DNA of 64,000 nt from Paenarthrobacter ilicis (GCF_016907545.1 NZ_JAFBCD010000001.1:3658001-3722000); one strand, 5' to 3'; positions 6,889 through 18,453 are shown, counted from the first letter of the stretch. Notes: generated by a model not told the origin, from the letters alone. Numbers and translations are program-made.

Positions 6889-8241
6889 CTAGTCCTGCAG
6901 CAGGGGCTTCTTGGAAGACTCCGTGGCAAACAGGACAGCGATGAGGGAAACCAGGGCGGCAGCCGCGAGGTACCAACCGGGAGCCAGTTGGTTGTGGGTC
7001 ATGCCGATAAGCAAGGTGGCCATGAAGGGCGCAGTGCCGCCGAACAGGGCGTTGGAGAGGTTGAAACTGACGGCAAATCCCGTGTAGCGGACCTTCGTGG
7101 GGAAGAGTTCGGCCAGGAAGCTTGGAAGCGTGCCGTCGTTCAGGGTGAGCATCCCGCCCAGCAGAATCTGCACCAGCACGATCACCAGGAAATTGCCTGT
7201 ATCCAGAAGCATGAATGCCGGCACCGTCAACAGCATGAACAGCACGGACGCCGTGATGAGCATCCGCTTGCGGCCGAACCTGTCCGACGCCATGCCGGTC
7301 AGGAAGATGAAGCCGATGTAGCTGGCCAAGGCGATGGTGGTGGCAAGGAATGATTCCGTTGCCCCAAAGCCCAGTTCCTCCGACAGGTACGTGGGCATGT
7401 AGCTGAGGATCACGTAGAAACCCACCGCGTTCAGCAACACTGCGCCGGTGGCAATGATGAGTTGCTTCCGGTACGTCCTGAACATGGCGAAGGCGGGTGC
7501 TTTGACCGCGTTGTCCTTGGCGGCGAGTTCACGGAAAGCCGGCGTGTCCTCGAGCTTGGTCCGGATATACCGCCCGATCAATCCCATGGGCGCAGCCAAC
7601 AGGAACGGCAGGCGCCAGCCCCACTCGTTGAGCTGCTCGGCGCTGAGGACTGAACTCAGCAGGGCGGCCAGCAGGGACCCCAGCAGCAGACCCGCTGCGG
7701 TACTGGCGGGCACGACGGCGGCATACAGTCCGCGGCGGTTCGGCGGCGCATACTCCACCAGGAAAGCTGACGCCCCGGCGTACTCGCCGGCTGCGGAGAA
7801 GCCTTGGACCACCCTGACCAGGAGGAGCAGGATCGGCGCCATCACGCCGATCGTGGCGTAGCCGGGGATGAGGGCTATGCAGAATGTCGCGACGGACATC
7901 AGGACGATTGACAGGCTCAGCGCTTGCTTGCGGCCCAGCTTGTCTCCGATGTGGCCCCAGATGAAACCACCCAAGGGCCTGACGAAGAAACTGATGGCAA
8001 ACACGCCAAAGGTCGCGAGCAAGGCCGTCTGCCGGTCGGACTCGGGGAAGAAAACAGTAGAGATGACGCCGGCCAGGTATCCGTACACGGCGTAGTCGAA
8101 CCACTCAACAAAGTTCCCGATGAAGCTTGCGGTGACCACTCGCCGTCGAGTGTCACTGCTGACTGCTGGTTGGGAGCTTGATGCGTGGGGGGTGCGGGAG
8201 GGGCTGCCCGGTGCGGCTGCCACAGATGATTCATTGCTCAT
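6889..8241 (-). CDS. MFS transporter, metabolite:H+ symporter (MHS) type; candidate creatine uptake
   Basis: A 450-residue, 12-helix major facilitator. The start of helix 1 (RVVTASFIGNFVEWFDYAVYG) and the helix 2-3 loop (HIGDKLGRKQAL) are the MHS/ProP signatures shared with transporters of proline, betaine, shikimate and citrate. The second half carries the repeat motif ASDRFGRKRML. The N-terminal 30 residues are Ser/Pro-rich and cytoplasmic. It lies directly upstream of the creatinase gene on the same strand (28-bp gap), making creatine or a related N-methylated guanidino compound the most likely substrate. That is inference from context only. Confidence 0.9.
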   Translation of the reverse strand: MSNESSVAAAPGSPSRTPHASSSQPAVSSDTRRRVVTASFIGNFVEWFDYAVYGYLAGVISTVFFPESDRQTALLATFGVFAISFFVRPLGGFIWGHIGDKLGRKQALSLSIVLMSVATFCIALIPGYATIGVMAPILLLLVRVVQGFSAAGEYAGASAFLVEYAPPNRRGLYAAVVPASTAAGLLLGSLLAALLSSVLSAEQLNEWGWRLPFLLAAPMGLIGRYIRTKLEDTPAFRELAAKDNAVKAPAFAMFRTYRKQLIIATGAVLLNAVGFYVILSYMPTYLSEELGFGATESFLATTIALASYIGFIFLTGMASDRFGRKRMLITASVLFMLLTVPAFMLLDTGNFLVIVLVQILLGGMLTLNDGTLPSFLAELFPTKVRYTGFAVSFNLSNALFGGTAPFMATLLIGMTHNQLAPGWYLAAAALVSLIAVLFATESSKKPLLQD

Positions 8242-8368
8242 GTGTCCACCAAATTTGATTGGGGTTGCATTCAGCGCAACGCTGTTGCACCAGACTAAGT
8301 GTGAGTGGCGACACAGTCAAGAGCTACATATCCGGCGGGGACCTTAGTTGTACACACCACAACCCCGT

Positions 8369-8460
8369 CCCTCTCTCACATCCCACCCCCACCCACGTAC
8401 CCCTCTCTCACATCCCACCCCTACCTAACGCATCCCTCTCTCACATCCCACCCCCACCTA
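8369..8460. repeat. Tandem repeat array A, reverse-orientation arm (3 units)
   Basis: Three copies of CTCTCTCACATCCCA start at 8371, 8403 and 8436 (period 32, 32-33 bp), separated by C/A-rich spacers. The reverse complement of the core is GGGATGTGAGAGAG, the same core as the array at 60993-61109. Together with the forward arm at 8475-8618 it fills most of the 387-bp gap between gntR and the transporter gene; apart from the arrays and the transporter's promoter region I see no gene there. Confidence 0.9.
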
Positions 8461-8474
8461 ATGCCAAAAGGCGC

Positions 8475-8618
8475 GCGGGACGTGAGAGAGGAACGCCAAA
8501 AAACCCGCGGGACGTGAGAGAGGAACGCCAAAAGGCACGCGGGACGTGAGAGAGGAACGCCAAAAAACCCGCGGGACGTGAGAGAGGAACGCCAAAAAAC
8601 CCGCGGGACGTGAGAGAG
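8475..8618. repeat. Tandem repeat array A, forward-orientation arm (5 units)
   Basis: Five copies of GCGGGACGTGAGAGAG start at 8475, 8507, 8539, 8571 and 8603, an exact 32-bp period. The 16-bp partner segments (GAACGCCAAAAAACCC with small changes) are nearly constant. The arm begins 11 bp past the stop of gntR, so on the minus strand it would be read as the 3' end of the gntR transcript. It is inverted relative to the preceding three-unit arm. Confidence 0.95.
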
Positions 8619-8628
8619 GGGCCGGGGG

Positions 8629-9300
8629 CTAGAGGACCTTGCGGATGGTCTCTTCGAAGCTGACCACGTGGTGCAGGGCGAGCTCGGCGGCGCGCTCTTC
8701 GTCGCCGTCGGCAATGGCCGTAAGGAGGTCGGCATGCTCGGAGATGTGCCCTGAGACGGACGGCATCTTCTCCAGCATGTGGCACCAGATGCGGGTGGCG
8801 AGGTTGTCGTAGCGGATCAGGACATCTTCCAGGTGCGCGTTAGCCGAAGCCTTGTAGATGAGCCGGTGAACCTGAATGTCGTACCGCATGAGTTCCTGCG
8901 AGGAATTATCCTGTCCGTCCAGCGCACTGATCGCGGCAGCAACGGAGCGCAGCTCCTCCCGCATCGCGGGACCGGCCATGCGGGCGGCCTTCCTGGAAGC
9001 CAGCGGCTCCAGGAGCTCCCGGATCTCGGAAACCTCGGCGAGCTGGGTGATGTCCACGCCGGTGGCGAACGTACCGCGCCGGGGGTATGAGACCACCAGG
9101 TGATCACTTTCGAGCCGCTTGATGGCTTCGCGGACCGGGGTCCGCCCAATCCCCAATTCGGCGGCAATTTGCCCATCATTGATGGGATCGCCGGGCTTGA
9201 TGTCCAGCATGATGAGCCGATCGCGCAGCAGCAGGTAGGCGTTCTCCGCGAGGGACGTGCCCTGCGGAGCGGATTCCAGTGCTTCCAGTGCTGCGCTCAT
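8629..9300 (-). CDS. GntR family regulator (FadR/FCD subfamily), likely regulator of the sarcosine operon
   Basis: A 223-residue protein with a GntR winged helix at about 18-85 (AYLLLRDRLIMLDIKPGDP, ELGIGRTPVREAIKRLESD, PRRGTFATGVDI) and an all-helical FCD effector domain (about 95-215), including the metal/ligand-binding pattern EIRELLEPLASRKAARM and conserved Asp/His positions (RYDIQVHRLIY, HISEHADLLTAI). It is transcribed divergently from glyA across 151 bp that hold a good promoter and an inverted repeat (9381-9394). It therefore probably controls the glyA-sox-sdaA-purU operon and perhaps its own strand of transporter and creatinase. A pathway intermediate such as sarcosine or glycine is a plausible effector but not shown. 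Confidence 0.9.
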   Translation of the reverse strand: MSAALEALESAPQGTSLAENAYLLLRDRLIMLDIKPGDPINDGQIAAELGIGRTPVREAIKRLESDHLVVSYPRRGTFATGVDITQLAEVSEIRELLEPLASRKAARMAGPAMREELRSVAAAISALDGQDNSSQELMRYDIQVHRLIYKASANAHLEDVLIRYDNLATRIWCHMLEKMPSVSGHISEHADLLTAIADGDEERAAELALHHVVSFEETIRKVL

Positions 9301-9355
9301 TGCTCTCTCCCGTTAGTCGCATTTCCAGTGTGCCGGATGGGTTACCGCGGACCTG

Positions 9356-9394
9356 TTGACGACTATGTGATCTCCAACATACTATGGCAATAGT
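9356..9394 (+). promoter_or_regulatory. Promoter and GntR-type operator of the glyA-sox operon
   Basis: TTGACG at 9356 is followed after 16 bp by CATACT (9378-9383), a plausible sigma-70-type promoter about 70 bp before the glyA ATG. A perfect inverted repeat ACTAT-GGCA-ATAGT (9381-9394) overlaps the -10 box and start region, positioned to block RNA polymerase. FadR-subfamily proteins bind short AT-rich palindromes of this size, so the divergent GntR protein is the natural ligand. Neither element has been tested. Confidence 0.6.
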
Positions 9395-9451
9395 TCTAAT
9401 ATATCAGTTGCCTAACAGTCGGCAGCCAGTCACGCTTTGAAGGAGAACACC

Positions 9452-10830
<1,379 letters not shown>

Positions 10831-10834
<4 letters not shown>

Positions 10835-12051
10835 GTGCAGACCACCTCCCCGAACACCCTGACTTCCTCTGGCGCAACCCGGACCCGAAGAAGAGCTACG
10901 ACGCCGTGATTGTGGGCGGCGGCGGCCACGGCTTGGCCACGGCGTACTTTCTGGCCAAGAACCATGGCATGACCAACATCGCCATCCTGGAAAAGGGTTG
11001 GCTGGCCGGTGGCAACATGGCCCGCAACACCACCATCATCCGTTCCAACTACCTCTGGGACGAGAGCGCAGCCATCTACGAGCACGCCCTCAAGCTCTGG
11101 GAAATCCTGCCCGAGGAACTTGAGTACGACTTCCTCTTCAGCCAGCGCGGCGTCATGAACCTGGCCCACACCTTGGGCGATGTCCGCGAAAGCGTCCGCC
11201 GGGTGGGAGCCAACCGGCTCAACGGCGTGGACGCTGAATGGCTGGACCCGCAGCAGGTCAAGGAACTCTGCCCCATCCTGAACATCAGCGACAACATCCG
11301 CTACCCCGTCATGGGCGCCACGTACCAGCCGCGCGCAGGCATCGCCAAGCACGACCACGTGGCATGGGCGTTCGCCCGCAAGTGCGACGAGCTGGGCGTG
11401 GACATCATCCAGAACTGCGAGGTCACCGGCTTCATCAAGGACGGCAACCGCGTCACGGGCGTCAAGACCACCCGCGGCACCATCAACACCGAAAAGGTGG
11501 GCCTCTGCGCCGCCGGCCACAGCTCGGTCCTGGCGGAAATGGCGGGCTTCCGCCTGCCGATCCAGAGCCACCCGCTCCAGGCGCTGGTGTCTGAACTCCA
11601 CGAGCCGGTCCACCCCACCGTGGTCATGTCCAACCACGTCCACGTGTACGTATCCCAAGCCCACAAGGGCGAACTGGTGATGGGTGCCGGCGTCGACTCC
11701 TACAACGGCTACGGCCAGCGCGGCTCGTTCCACGTGATCGAGGAGCAGATGGCAGCAGCCGTTGAGCTTTTCCCGATCTTTGCCCGGGCCCACGTGCTCC
11801 GGACCTGGGGCGGCATTGTGGACACCACGCTGGACGCTTCTCCGATTGTTGGCCTCTCCCCGGTGGAGAACATGTTCGTCAACTGTGGTTGGGGAACCGG
11901 CGGCTTCAAGGGGACCCCGGCGGCGGGCCTGACCTTCGCGCACACCATCGCAACCGGTGCGCCGCACCAGCTGAACAAGCCCTTCGCGCTGGAACGCTTC
12001 GAAACCGGCGCCCTGATCGACGAACACGGCGCCGCAGCCGTGGCCCACTAG
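10831..12051 (+). CDS. soxB: Sarcosine oxidase, beta subunit
   Basis: A 406-residue flavoprotein subunit of the heterotetrameric sarcosine oxidase. The dinucleotide-binding fold is at residues 24-50 ([18 protein letters not shown]), and the segment [11 protein letters not shown] contains His174, the position that carries covalent FMN in characterised homologues. A C-terminal [14 protein letters not shown] closes the FAD site. The subunit oxidises the N-methyl group of sarcosine and passes electrons through FMN to oxygen, giving H2O2. The GTG start overlaps the glyA stop by 4 bp. All four subunits follow in the standard B-D-A-G order. Confidence 0.97.
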
Positions 12052-12067
12052 CCAGGACAGGAAAGAC

Positions 12068-12484
12068 ATGCTCCTCATCTCATGCCCCAACTGCGGGCCA
12101 CGCGACGAAACCGAATTCCACTACGGCGGCCAGGCGCACATCGCCTACCCGGAGAACCCCAACGAGCTCAGCGACCGGGAGTGGGCCGAGTACCTCTTCT
12201 ACCGCGAGAACACCAAGGGCACCTTTGCTGAGCGCTGGGTCCACAGCACCGGCTGCCGGCAGTGGTTCAACATGCTCCGCGACACCGTGAGCTACGACAT
12301 CCACTCGATCTACGGGATGGGCCAGCCCCGGCCGGACATCAAATCCCCCGGCCAAAGCAGCGAACCGGACCAGCCAGGCGAGTTCACTCAGGCCGGCGAG
12401 TTCGGCCAAGCCGGCGAACCAGGCCTCGCCCCCGGTGCCGCCTCACCTACGGCCACCACCCCCATCTCCTCGGAAGGAGTCTAG
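12068..12484 (+). CDS. soxD: Sarcosine oxidase, delta subunit, with C-terminal extension
   Basis: A 138-residue protein. Residues 1-86 are a complete Sox[21 protein letters not shown] starts with the zinc-binding CPxCG, and [15 protein letters not shown] and [12 protein letters not shown] complete the domain. The usual family length is about 85-100 residues. The extra C-terminal 45-50 residues are Pro/Gly/Glu-rich with a short imperfect repeat ([14 protein letters not shown]) and look disordered. It follows soxB by 16 bp and precedes soxA by 2 bp. SoxD binds zinc at the periphery of the complex and has no catalytic role known. Confidence 0.95.
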   Translation: MLLISCPNCGPRDETEFHYGGQAHIAYPENPNELSDREWAEYLFYRENTKGTFAERWVHSTGCRQWFNMLRDTVSYDIHSIYGMGQPRPDIKSPGQSSEPDQPGEFTQAGEFGQAGEPGLAPGAASPTATTPISSEGV

Positions 12485-12486
12485 AA

Positions 12487-15432
12487 GTGACCAGTAAGAA
12501 CGCACGCCTCGCCACCGGCGGACGCATCGATCGCAGCATCTCTTGGCGCTTCACCGTGGACGGCCAGGAATTCACCGGCCACCCGGGTGACACCATCGCT
12601 TCGGCGCTGCTGGCGAACGGCCACATCAACGCCGGCAACTCCCTCTACGAGGACCGCCCCCGCGGCATCATGGCAGCCGGTGTGGAAGAGTCCAACGCCC
12701 TGGTCAAGATCGCGCCCCGTTTCCGCGGACACGTTGCCGAGTCCATGCTTCCCGCCACGGCAGTTTCGTTGGTGGACGGCATGAACATTGAACTCCTGTC
12801 CGGCCTTGGCAAGCTTGATCCCAACGAGGACAAGGCTGAGTACGACAAGAAGTACGTCCACACGGATGTCCTGGTGGTCGGCGGCGGTATTGCCGGCCTT
12901 GCCGCGGCCCGTGAAGCTGTCCGCACCGGCGCCCGCGTCATCCTCATTGATGACCAGCCCGAACTTGGTGGCTCGCTGCTCTCCGGTTCCACGGCCCCGG
13001 AACTGGCAGAAGAGATCGAAGGCAAGCCGGCCCTTGAATGGGTGGCAGACGTGGAGGCCGAGCTGGTTTCCGCTGCAGAATGCACGGTGCTGAACCGCAC
13101 CACGGCTTTCGGTTCCTACGACTCCAACTACTTCATTGCAGCCCAGAACCGCACGGACCACCTGAGCGTTCCGGCAGCCTCGGGTGTCTCGCGCCAGCGT
13201 ATTTGGCACATCCGTGCCAAGCAGGTTGTCCTGGCTCCGGGCGCCCACGAGCGTCCGCTGGTCTTCGAAAACAACGACCGCCCGGGCATCATGCTCGCCT
13301 CGGCGGCCCGCACGTACCTCAACCGCTACGCCGTCGCAGCCGGTTCGCGCGTGGTCATCAGCACCACCAACGACTCCGCCTACGCACTTGCTGCGGACCT
13401 GAAGGCAGCAGGCGTGGCGGTTGCCGCCGTCGTCGATGCCCGTCCGCAGATCAGCGCGAAGGCCGCTGCCGCCGTCGAGTCCGGTATCCGGGTCCTCATC
13501 GGCAGTGCAGTCGCTGACACGTCCGCGGACGAGAATGGCCGCCTGAACGGCGTCACCGTCCGCAGCATTAACGACGACGGCGAACTCACCTCAGGCGTCG
13601 AACAGCTGGCTGCCGATTTGCTTGCAGTTTCCGGTGGCTGGAGCCCGGTGGTCCACCTCCACAGCCAGCGTCAAGGGAAGCTGCGTTGGGATGATGCGCT
13701 CGCTGCGTTCATTCCCACCAAGCCGGTCCGCGACCAGCAGGTTGTGGGCGCAGGCCGTGGCAGCTACGAACTCCAGGACTGCCTGGCCGAGGGCATCTCG
13801 GCTGGCGCGGGAGCATCCATCGCTGCCGGCTTCGAGTCCGCAACCACCCCGGTAGAACTCCAGGACCCTGTGGCCGGCGCACCGAGCCGCCAGCTCTGGC
13901 TGGTTCCCGGCCAGAGCGGTGAGCCAGGCGAATGGCACCACCACTTCGTCGACTTCCAGCGCGACCAGTCCGTGGCGGACGTCCTCCGCTCCACCGGGGC
14001 AGGCATGCGGTCCGTGGAACACGTCAAGCGGTACACCTCCATCAGCACGGCCAACGATCAGGGCAAGACGTCCGGCGTCAACGCGATCGGCGTCATCGCT
14101 GCAGCGCTGAAGTTCGGCGGCGCGGAGAGCATCCCGGGAGTGGGCGAGATCGGCACCACGGCGTACCGTGCACCGTTCACGCCGGTGGCTTTCGCAGCGT
14201 TGGCAGGCCGCCAGCGCGGTGAGCTGTTCGACCCCGCCCGAGTCACCTCCATCCACCCGTGGCACGTTGCCCAAGGCGCACTGTTTGAAGATGTTGGACA
14301 GTGGAAGCGTCCTTGGTACTACCCGCAGGGCAGTGAAGACATGGACACGGCGGTCCTGCGTGAATGTGCCGCCGTCCGCGATTCCGTGGGCTTCATGGAC
14401 GCCACCACGCTGGGCAAGATCGAGATCCGCGGCAAGGACGCGGGCGAATTCCTGAACCGCGTGTACACCAACGCGTTCAAGAAGCTCGCACCGGGATCCG
14501 CACGCTACGGCGTGATGTGCACCCTGGACGGCATGATCTTCGACGACGGCGTGACCCTGCGCCTGGATGATGACCGCTACTTCATGACCACCACCACCGG
14601 CGGCGCAGCCAAGGTGCTGGACTGGCTGGAAGAGTGGCACCAGACGGAGTGGCCGGAACTCGATGTGGTCTGCACCTCGGTGACCGAGCAGTGGAGCACC
14701 ATTGCCGTGGTTGGCCCGAAGTCCCGCGCAGTGATCGCCAAGGTTGCTCCGCAGCTGGCCGAAAACGGTGGCCTGGAGGCAGGGAACTTCCCGTTCATGA
14801 CCTTCCGCGAAACCACGTTGGCGTCAGGAGTCCAGGCACGTGTTTGCCGCATCTCCTTCTCCGGTGAACTTGCCTACGAAATCAACATCCCGTCCTGGTA
14901 CGGACTCAACACCTGGGAAGCTGTTGCTGCTGCGGGTGCGGAGTTCAACATCACCCCGTACGGCACCGAAACCATGCACGTGCTCCGCGCCGAGAAGGGC
15001 TACCCGATCGTGGGGCAAGATACCGACGGCACCGTCACCCCACAGGACGCGGGCATGGACTGGATCGTCTCCAAGGCCAAGGACTTCATCGGCAAGCGCT
15101 CCTACCTCCGGCAGGACGCAAGCCGCGAAGACCGCAAGCACCTGGTGAGTGTCCTTCCCGTGGACCACTCGCTGAGGTTGCCGGAAGGCACGCAGCTGGT
15201 GGAAAAGGGCATCCCGGTCAACCCGGCCAACGGCCCCGTCCCCATGGAGGGCTTCGTGACCTCCAGCTACCACAGCGCCGCGCTGGGCCGTTCCTTCGGC
15301 TTGGCTCTTATCCAGAACGGCCGCAACCGCATTGGCGAGACCCTGGTGGCCTCGCTGGGAGACCAACTGGTTGACGTGGTTGTTGGCGAAACCGTACTTT
15401 TCGATGCTGAAGGGACCCGCAAAGATGGCTGA
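12487..15432 (+). CDS. soxA: Sarcosine oxidase, alpha subunit
   Basis: A 981-residue subunit. The N-terminal 100 residues form the ferredoxin-like domain found in this family ([15 protein letters not shown]), followed by an NAD-binding Rossmann domain ([19 protein letters not shown] at about residue 130). The last 370 residues are a GcvT-like folate-binding aminomethyltransferase domain ([36 protein letters not shown]). This part traps the methylene group of sarcosine as 5,10-methylene-THF. The start is GTG 12487, 8 bases after CGGAAGGAG; the open frame extends further back through soxD but that is not coding. It overlaps soxG by 8 bp. Confidence 0.97.
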   Translation: MTSKNARLATGGRIDRSISWRFTVDGQEFTGHPGDTIASALLANGHINAGNSLYEDRPRGIMAAGVEESNALVKIAPRFRGHVAESMLPATAVSLVDGMNIELLSGLGKLDPNEDKAEYDKKYVHTDVLVVGGGIAGLAAAREAVRTGARVILIDDQPELGGSLLSGSTAPELAEEIEGKPALEWVADVEAELVSAAECTVLNRTTAFGSYDSNYFIAAQNRTDHLSVPAASGVSRQRIWHIRAKQVVLAPGAHERPLVFENNDRPGIMLASAARTYLNRYAVAAGSRVVISTTNDSAYALAADLKAAGVAVAAVVDARPQISAKAAAAVESGIRVLIGSAVADTSADENGRLNGVTVRSINDDGELTSGVEQLAADLLAVSGGWSPVVHLHSQRQGKLRWDDALAAFIPTKPVRDQQVVGAGRGSYELQDCLAEGISAGAGASIAAGFESATTPVELQDPVAGAPSRQLWLVPGQSGEPGEWHHHFVDFQRDQSVADVLRSTGAGMRSVEHVKRYTSISTANDQGKTSGVNAIGVIAAALKFGGAESIPGVGEIGTTAYRAPFTPVAFAALAGRQRGELFDPARVTSIHPWHVAQGALFEDVGQWKRPWYYPQGSEDMDTAVLRECAAVRDSVGFMDATTLGKIEIRGKDAGEFLNRVYTNAFKKLAPGSARYGVMCTLDGMIFDDGVTLRLDDDRYFMTTTTGGAAKVLDWLEEWHQTEWPELDVVCTSVTEQWSTIAVVGPKSRAVIAKVAPQLAENGGLEAGNFPFMTFRETTLASGVQARVCRISFSGELAYEINIPSWYGLNTWEAVAAAGAEFNITPYGTETMHVLRAEKGYPIVGQDTDGTVTPQDAGMDWIVSKAKDFIGKRSYLRQDASREDRKHLVSVLPVDHSLRLPEGTQLVEKGIPVNPANGPVPMEGFVTSSYHSAALGRSFGLALIQNGRNRIGETLVASLGDQLVDVVVGETVLFDAEGTRKDG

Positions 15433-16063
15433 AACAGCAACCCCCGCAGAAACCGTGAACAGTGTTCGTGGGGCACGGCGCAGTCCGGCCGAGCACCTGG
15501 CTGAGGCGTTCACGTCCGGCTCGGTTCCGGGCACAGTGACACTCACCGAGATCCCGTACCAGGCCATGGTTGGGCTTCGGGTTGACCGGACGTCCGACGC
15601 CGGTGCCCGCGTTGCGTCCGTGACCGGCGGCTTGCCTGCCGCTTGCGGCGAGGTGACGGGGACGGATTCCGTGAATACCCTGTGGCTTGGCCCCACCGAG
15701 TTCCTGGTGGTTGCACCGGAGGAAGCCCACGACTCCCTGGGCGGCTCCTTGGTCAGCGATCTCACCGCTGCACTGGGCAACGACGCAGGCCAGGTGGTGG
15801 ATTTGTCCGCCAACCGCACCACGTTCGAGCTTTCCGGCAGCCACGCCCGGGCAGTGTTGGAAAAGACCTGTTCCTTGGATCTCCACCCCCGGGTCTTCAA
15901 GACCGGCACCGCGGTTTCCACGGAACTTGCACACATCCCGGTGATGCTGTGGAAGACTTCCGAGGACTCCTACCGGATCTTTCCCCGGGCCTCGTTTGCC
16001 GACTTCCTGGGCCGCTGGCTCTTGGACGCCATGAGGGAATACGCCTCCCCCGAGGTCCCCTGA
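15425..16063 (+). CDS. soxG: Sarcosine oxidase, gamma subunit
   Basis: A 212-residue protein with a GcvT-like (YgfZ-type) fold: [19 protein letters not shown], then [13 protein letters not shown], and [19 protein letters not shown] with the SLDLHPRVF that marks SoxG. The ATG at 15425 lies inside the 3' end of soxA (8-bp overlap). The subunit caps the folate domain of SoxA and is needed for assembly rather than catalysis. Its TGA overlaps the sdaA ATG by one base. Confidence 0.95.
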   Translation: MAETATPAETVNSVRGARRSPAEHLAEAFTSGSVPGTVTLTEIPYQAMVGLRVDRTSDAGARVASVTGGLPAACGEVTGTDSVNTLWLGPTEFLVVAPEEAHDSLGGSLVSDLTAALGNDAGQVVDLSANRTTFELSGSHARAVLEKTCSLDLHPRVFKTGTAVSTELAHIPVMLWKTSEDSYRIFPRASFADFLGRWLLDAMREYASPEVP

Positions 16064-17454
16064 TGGCACTGAGTGTGCTTGACCTGTTTTCTGTTGGCAT
16101 CGGGCCGTCGTCCTCACACACGGTCGGCCCGATGCGGGCGGCAAAGCAGTTCACGGACGGTCTTGAGTCGTCCGGCCAGCTCCCGGCCACGGTGCGCGTC
16201 CAGGCTGAGCTTTTCGGCTCCTTGGGCGCCACCGGCCGCGGCCACGGCTCAGACAAGGCCGTGGTGCTGGGGCTGCAGGGCCACTCCCCCGAAACCGTGA
16301 ACACCCATACGGCCGATGACCAGGTAGCCGCTGCGGCACTCGACGCCGAGCTGCGACTGGGCGGCAACCACCGGGTGGACTTCAACTGGGAGGAGGACGT
16401 GGTCCTGCACCGCCGCAAATCACTCCCGGCCCACCCCAACGGCATGACGTTCAGGGCACTGGACCACACCGGCACTGTCCTGCGGGAGCGCAGCTACTAC
16501 TCCATAGGGGGCGGCTTCGTGGTGGACGGCGACGTCTCCGGAGCCGACAAAGTGGTAGCCGATGACACCGTTCTCCCCTATCCCTTCACCACGGCGGACC
16601 AACTCCTGGCGATCTGCGAGCGCGAGGGCATGTCCATCTCGGACGTCATGTTGGCCAACGAACTGGTGTGGCGTTCCGAGGAAGAACTTCGTGAGCGGCT
16701 GCTGGGCATTTGGGCCGTCATGCGGGAATGCGTGGACAACGGCTGCTCTGCCGAGGGAATCCTGCCGGGAGGCCTGAACGTCAGGCGACGGGCGCCGTCG
16801 TTGTTCAAGAAGCTTTCCGAAACCGACGCGGACCTGAACGGTAGTGCTTCAGCGGACCCGCTCCTCGCCATGGAATGGGTGAACCTCTTCGCCTTGGCTG
16901 TGAACGAGGAAAACGCCGCGGGCGGCAGGATTGTTACTGCACCCACCAACGGTGCCGCCGGGATCGTCCCGGCAGTGCTGCACTATTACACGAGGTTTGT
17001 TCCGGGAGCCGACGACGACGGCGTCGTGCGGTTCCTGCTGGCGGCGGCCGCCGTCGGAATCCTGTTCAAGATCAACGCCTCCATCTCCGGCGCCGAGGTT
17101 GGCTGCCAAGGTGAGGTGGGCTCGGCCTGCTCCATGGCCGCCGCCGGGCTCTGCGAAGTCCTTGGCGGAACGCCGGAGCAAGTGGAGAATGCGGCCGAGG
17201 TGGGCATTGAGCACAATCTGGGCCTCACCTGCGATCCCGTGGGTGGGCTGGTGCAGATCCCCTGCATCGAGCGCAACGCCATTGCCAGCGTCAAGGCGAT
17301 CAACGCAGCCCGCCTTGCCCTGCATGGGGATGGCAGCCACAAGGTATCGCTGGACAAGGCCATCAAAACCATGCGCGAGACAGGCGCTGACATGAAATCC
17401 AAGTACAAAGAGACCTCCCGTGGGGGCCTCGCCGTCAACGTAGTGGAGTGCTAA
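16063..17454 (+). CDS. sdaA: L-serine dehydratase, iron-sulfur type, single chain
   Basis: A 463-residue protein joining the beta and alpha domains in one chain. The N-terminus has [18 protein letters not shown], and the C-terminal catalytic part has [15 protein letters not shown] and the three [4Fe-4S] cysteines in [23 protein letters not shown] and QIPCIERNA. It deaminates serine to pyruvate and ammonia. It starts at the ATG of TGATG, sharing one base with the soxG stop, so it is firmly inside the operon. It carries the carbon of creatine/sarcosine, via GlyA-made serine, into central metabolism. Confidence 0.96.
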   Translation: MALSVLDLFSVGIGPSSSHTVGPMRAAKQFTDGLESSGQLPATVRVQAELFGSLGATGRGHGSDKAVVLGLQGHSPETVNTHTADDQVAAAALDAELRLGGNHRVDFNWEEDVVLHRRKSLPAHPNGMTFRALDHTGTVLRERSYYSIGGGFVVDGDVSGADKVVADDTVLPYPFTTADQLLAICEREGMSISDVMLANELVWRSEEELRERLLGIWAVMRECVDNGCSAEGILPGGLNVRRRAPSLFKKLSETDADLNGSASADPLLAMEWVNLFALAVNEENAAGGRIVTAPTNGAAGIVPAVLHYYTRFVPGADDDGVVRFLLAAAAVGILFKINASISGAEVGCQGEVGSACSMAAAGLCEVLGGTPEQVENAAEVGIEHNLGLTCDPVGGLVQIPCIERNAIASVKAINAARLALHGDGSHKVSLDKAIKTMRETGADMKSKYKETSRGGLAVNVVEC

Positions 17455-17456
17455 CC

Positions 17457-18356
17457 ATGACTGCCATCCAAACCGAAACTTCCGCCGCGTCCCCTTCCGG
17501 AACCACCGTGGAGCACGTCCTCACCTTGGACTGTCCCGAGGGACCGGGAATTGTGCACGCTGTGTCCGGATTCCTGCTGGACCACGGGTGCGACATCATC
17601 GACAACAAGCAATTCGGCGATCGCGCTGAAGGTCACTTCTTCATGCGCGTGCACTTCGCGTCCGACGGCGATGCTTCCACGGTGGATGCGCTGCGTTCCG
17701 CTTTCTGTCCCGTGGGCGAGAAATACGCCATGAACTGGCAGCTGGAACGCCAGGGCTACAAGCGCAAGGTGCTGATCATGGTCTCCAAGTTCGGGCACTG
17801 CCTGAACGACCTCTTGTTCCGGGCACGGATCGGCGAGCTGCCCATCGACGTGGTGGGCGTGGTCTCCAACCACACCGATCATCAAGGCTTGGCCGAATGG
17901 CACGGGATTCCGTTCTTCCACGTCCCGGTCACTGCTGCCACCAAGCCGGCCGCCGAGGGGCGGTTGCTGGAGATCATCGATGAACTGGACGTGGAACTCA
18001 TCGTGCTGGCCCGCTACATGCAGGTCCTCAGCGACGACCTCGCCCGGAAGCTCGACGGCCGCGCCATCAATATCCATCACTCGTTCCTGCCGAGTTTCAA
18101 GGGCGCCAAGCCCTACCACCAGGCCTACGCGCGTGGAGTGAAAACTGTGGGCGCCACGGCCCACTACGTAAATGGTGAACTGGATGAGGGACCCATCATC
18201 GCCCAGCAAGTAGTGGAAGTGGACCACACGTTCGGGCCGGAGGATCTGGTGGCTGCCGGCCGTGATACCGAATGCAAGGCCCTCAGCAACGCCGTTCGTT
18301 GGCACTGCGAAGGCCGGATCATCCTGAATGGGAACAGGACGATCGTGTTGAAGTAG
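17457..18356 (+). CDS. purU: Formyltetrahydrofolate deformylase
   Basis: A 299-residue protein with an N-terminal ACT domain (about 20-95, TLDCPEGPGIVHAVSGFL) and a formyltransferase-fold hydrolase domain (about 100-299) with the catalytic Asn-His-Asp set in NIHHSFLPSFKGAKPYHQAY and GATAHYVNGELDEGPIIAQ. It releases formate from 10-formyl-THF and so regenerates free THF. In this operon that would keep one-carbon units from sarcosine oxidation from saturating the folate pool. The ATG is 2 bases after the sdaA stop, behind GGAG at 17445. Last gene of the operon. Confidence 0.96.
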   Translation: MTAIQTETSAASPSGTTVEHVLTLDCPEGPGIVHAVSGFLLDHGCDIIDNKQFGDRAEGHFFMRVHFASDGDASTVDALRSAFCPVGEKYAMNWQLERQGYKRKVLIMVSKFGHCLNDLLFRARIGELPIDVVGVVSNHTDHQGLAEWHGIPFFHVPVTAATKPAAEGRLLEIIDELDVELIVLARYMQVLSDDLARKLDGRAINIHHSFLPSFKGAKPYHQAYARGVKTVGATAHYVNGELDEGPIIAQQVVEVDHTFGPEDLVAAGRDTECKALSNAVRWHCEGRIILNGNRTIVLK

Positions 18357-18362
18357 CGCTTG

Positions 18363-18449
18363 CCCCGCCGAGATCGCGGGTCAGGTGCGAGTTCGCTGTT
18401 CCTGAACATGCCAATTCGCAGCGGACCCGCGATTTCGCGTTAAGCGGGG
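18363..18449. repeat. Large imperfect inverted repeat between convergent genes
   Basis: Outer arms CCCCGC (18363) and GCGGGG (to 18449) enclose GATCGCGGGTC paired with GACCCGCGATTTCGCG, and GCGAGTTCG paired with ATTCGC. It fills the 97-bp gap between the purU stop and the stop of the convergent DUF456 gene, so a bidirectional terminator or REP-like element is likely. No T-tract is present on either side. Confidence 0.6.
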
Positions 18450-18453
18450 TCGC

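Noticed and set aside
8371..8618. CRISPR array, because of regular 32-bp periodicity
   Set aside because: Both halves of each unit are constant, so there are no unique spacers; the repeats are only 16 bp and no cas genes are nearby.
8259..8785. Open frames running through repeat array A on both strands
   Set aside because: They arise because the low-complexity repeat lacks stops; products are Ser/Pro/Arg repeats without start sites or similarity, and gntR already covers the right end.
12262..12486. Longer soxA start inside soxD
   Set aside because: The region codes for SoxD in another frame; GTG 12487 has the ribosome site CGGAAGGAG and begins at the conserved SoxA N-terminus.
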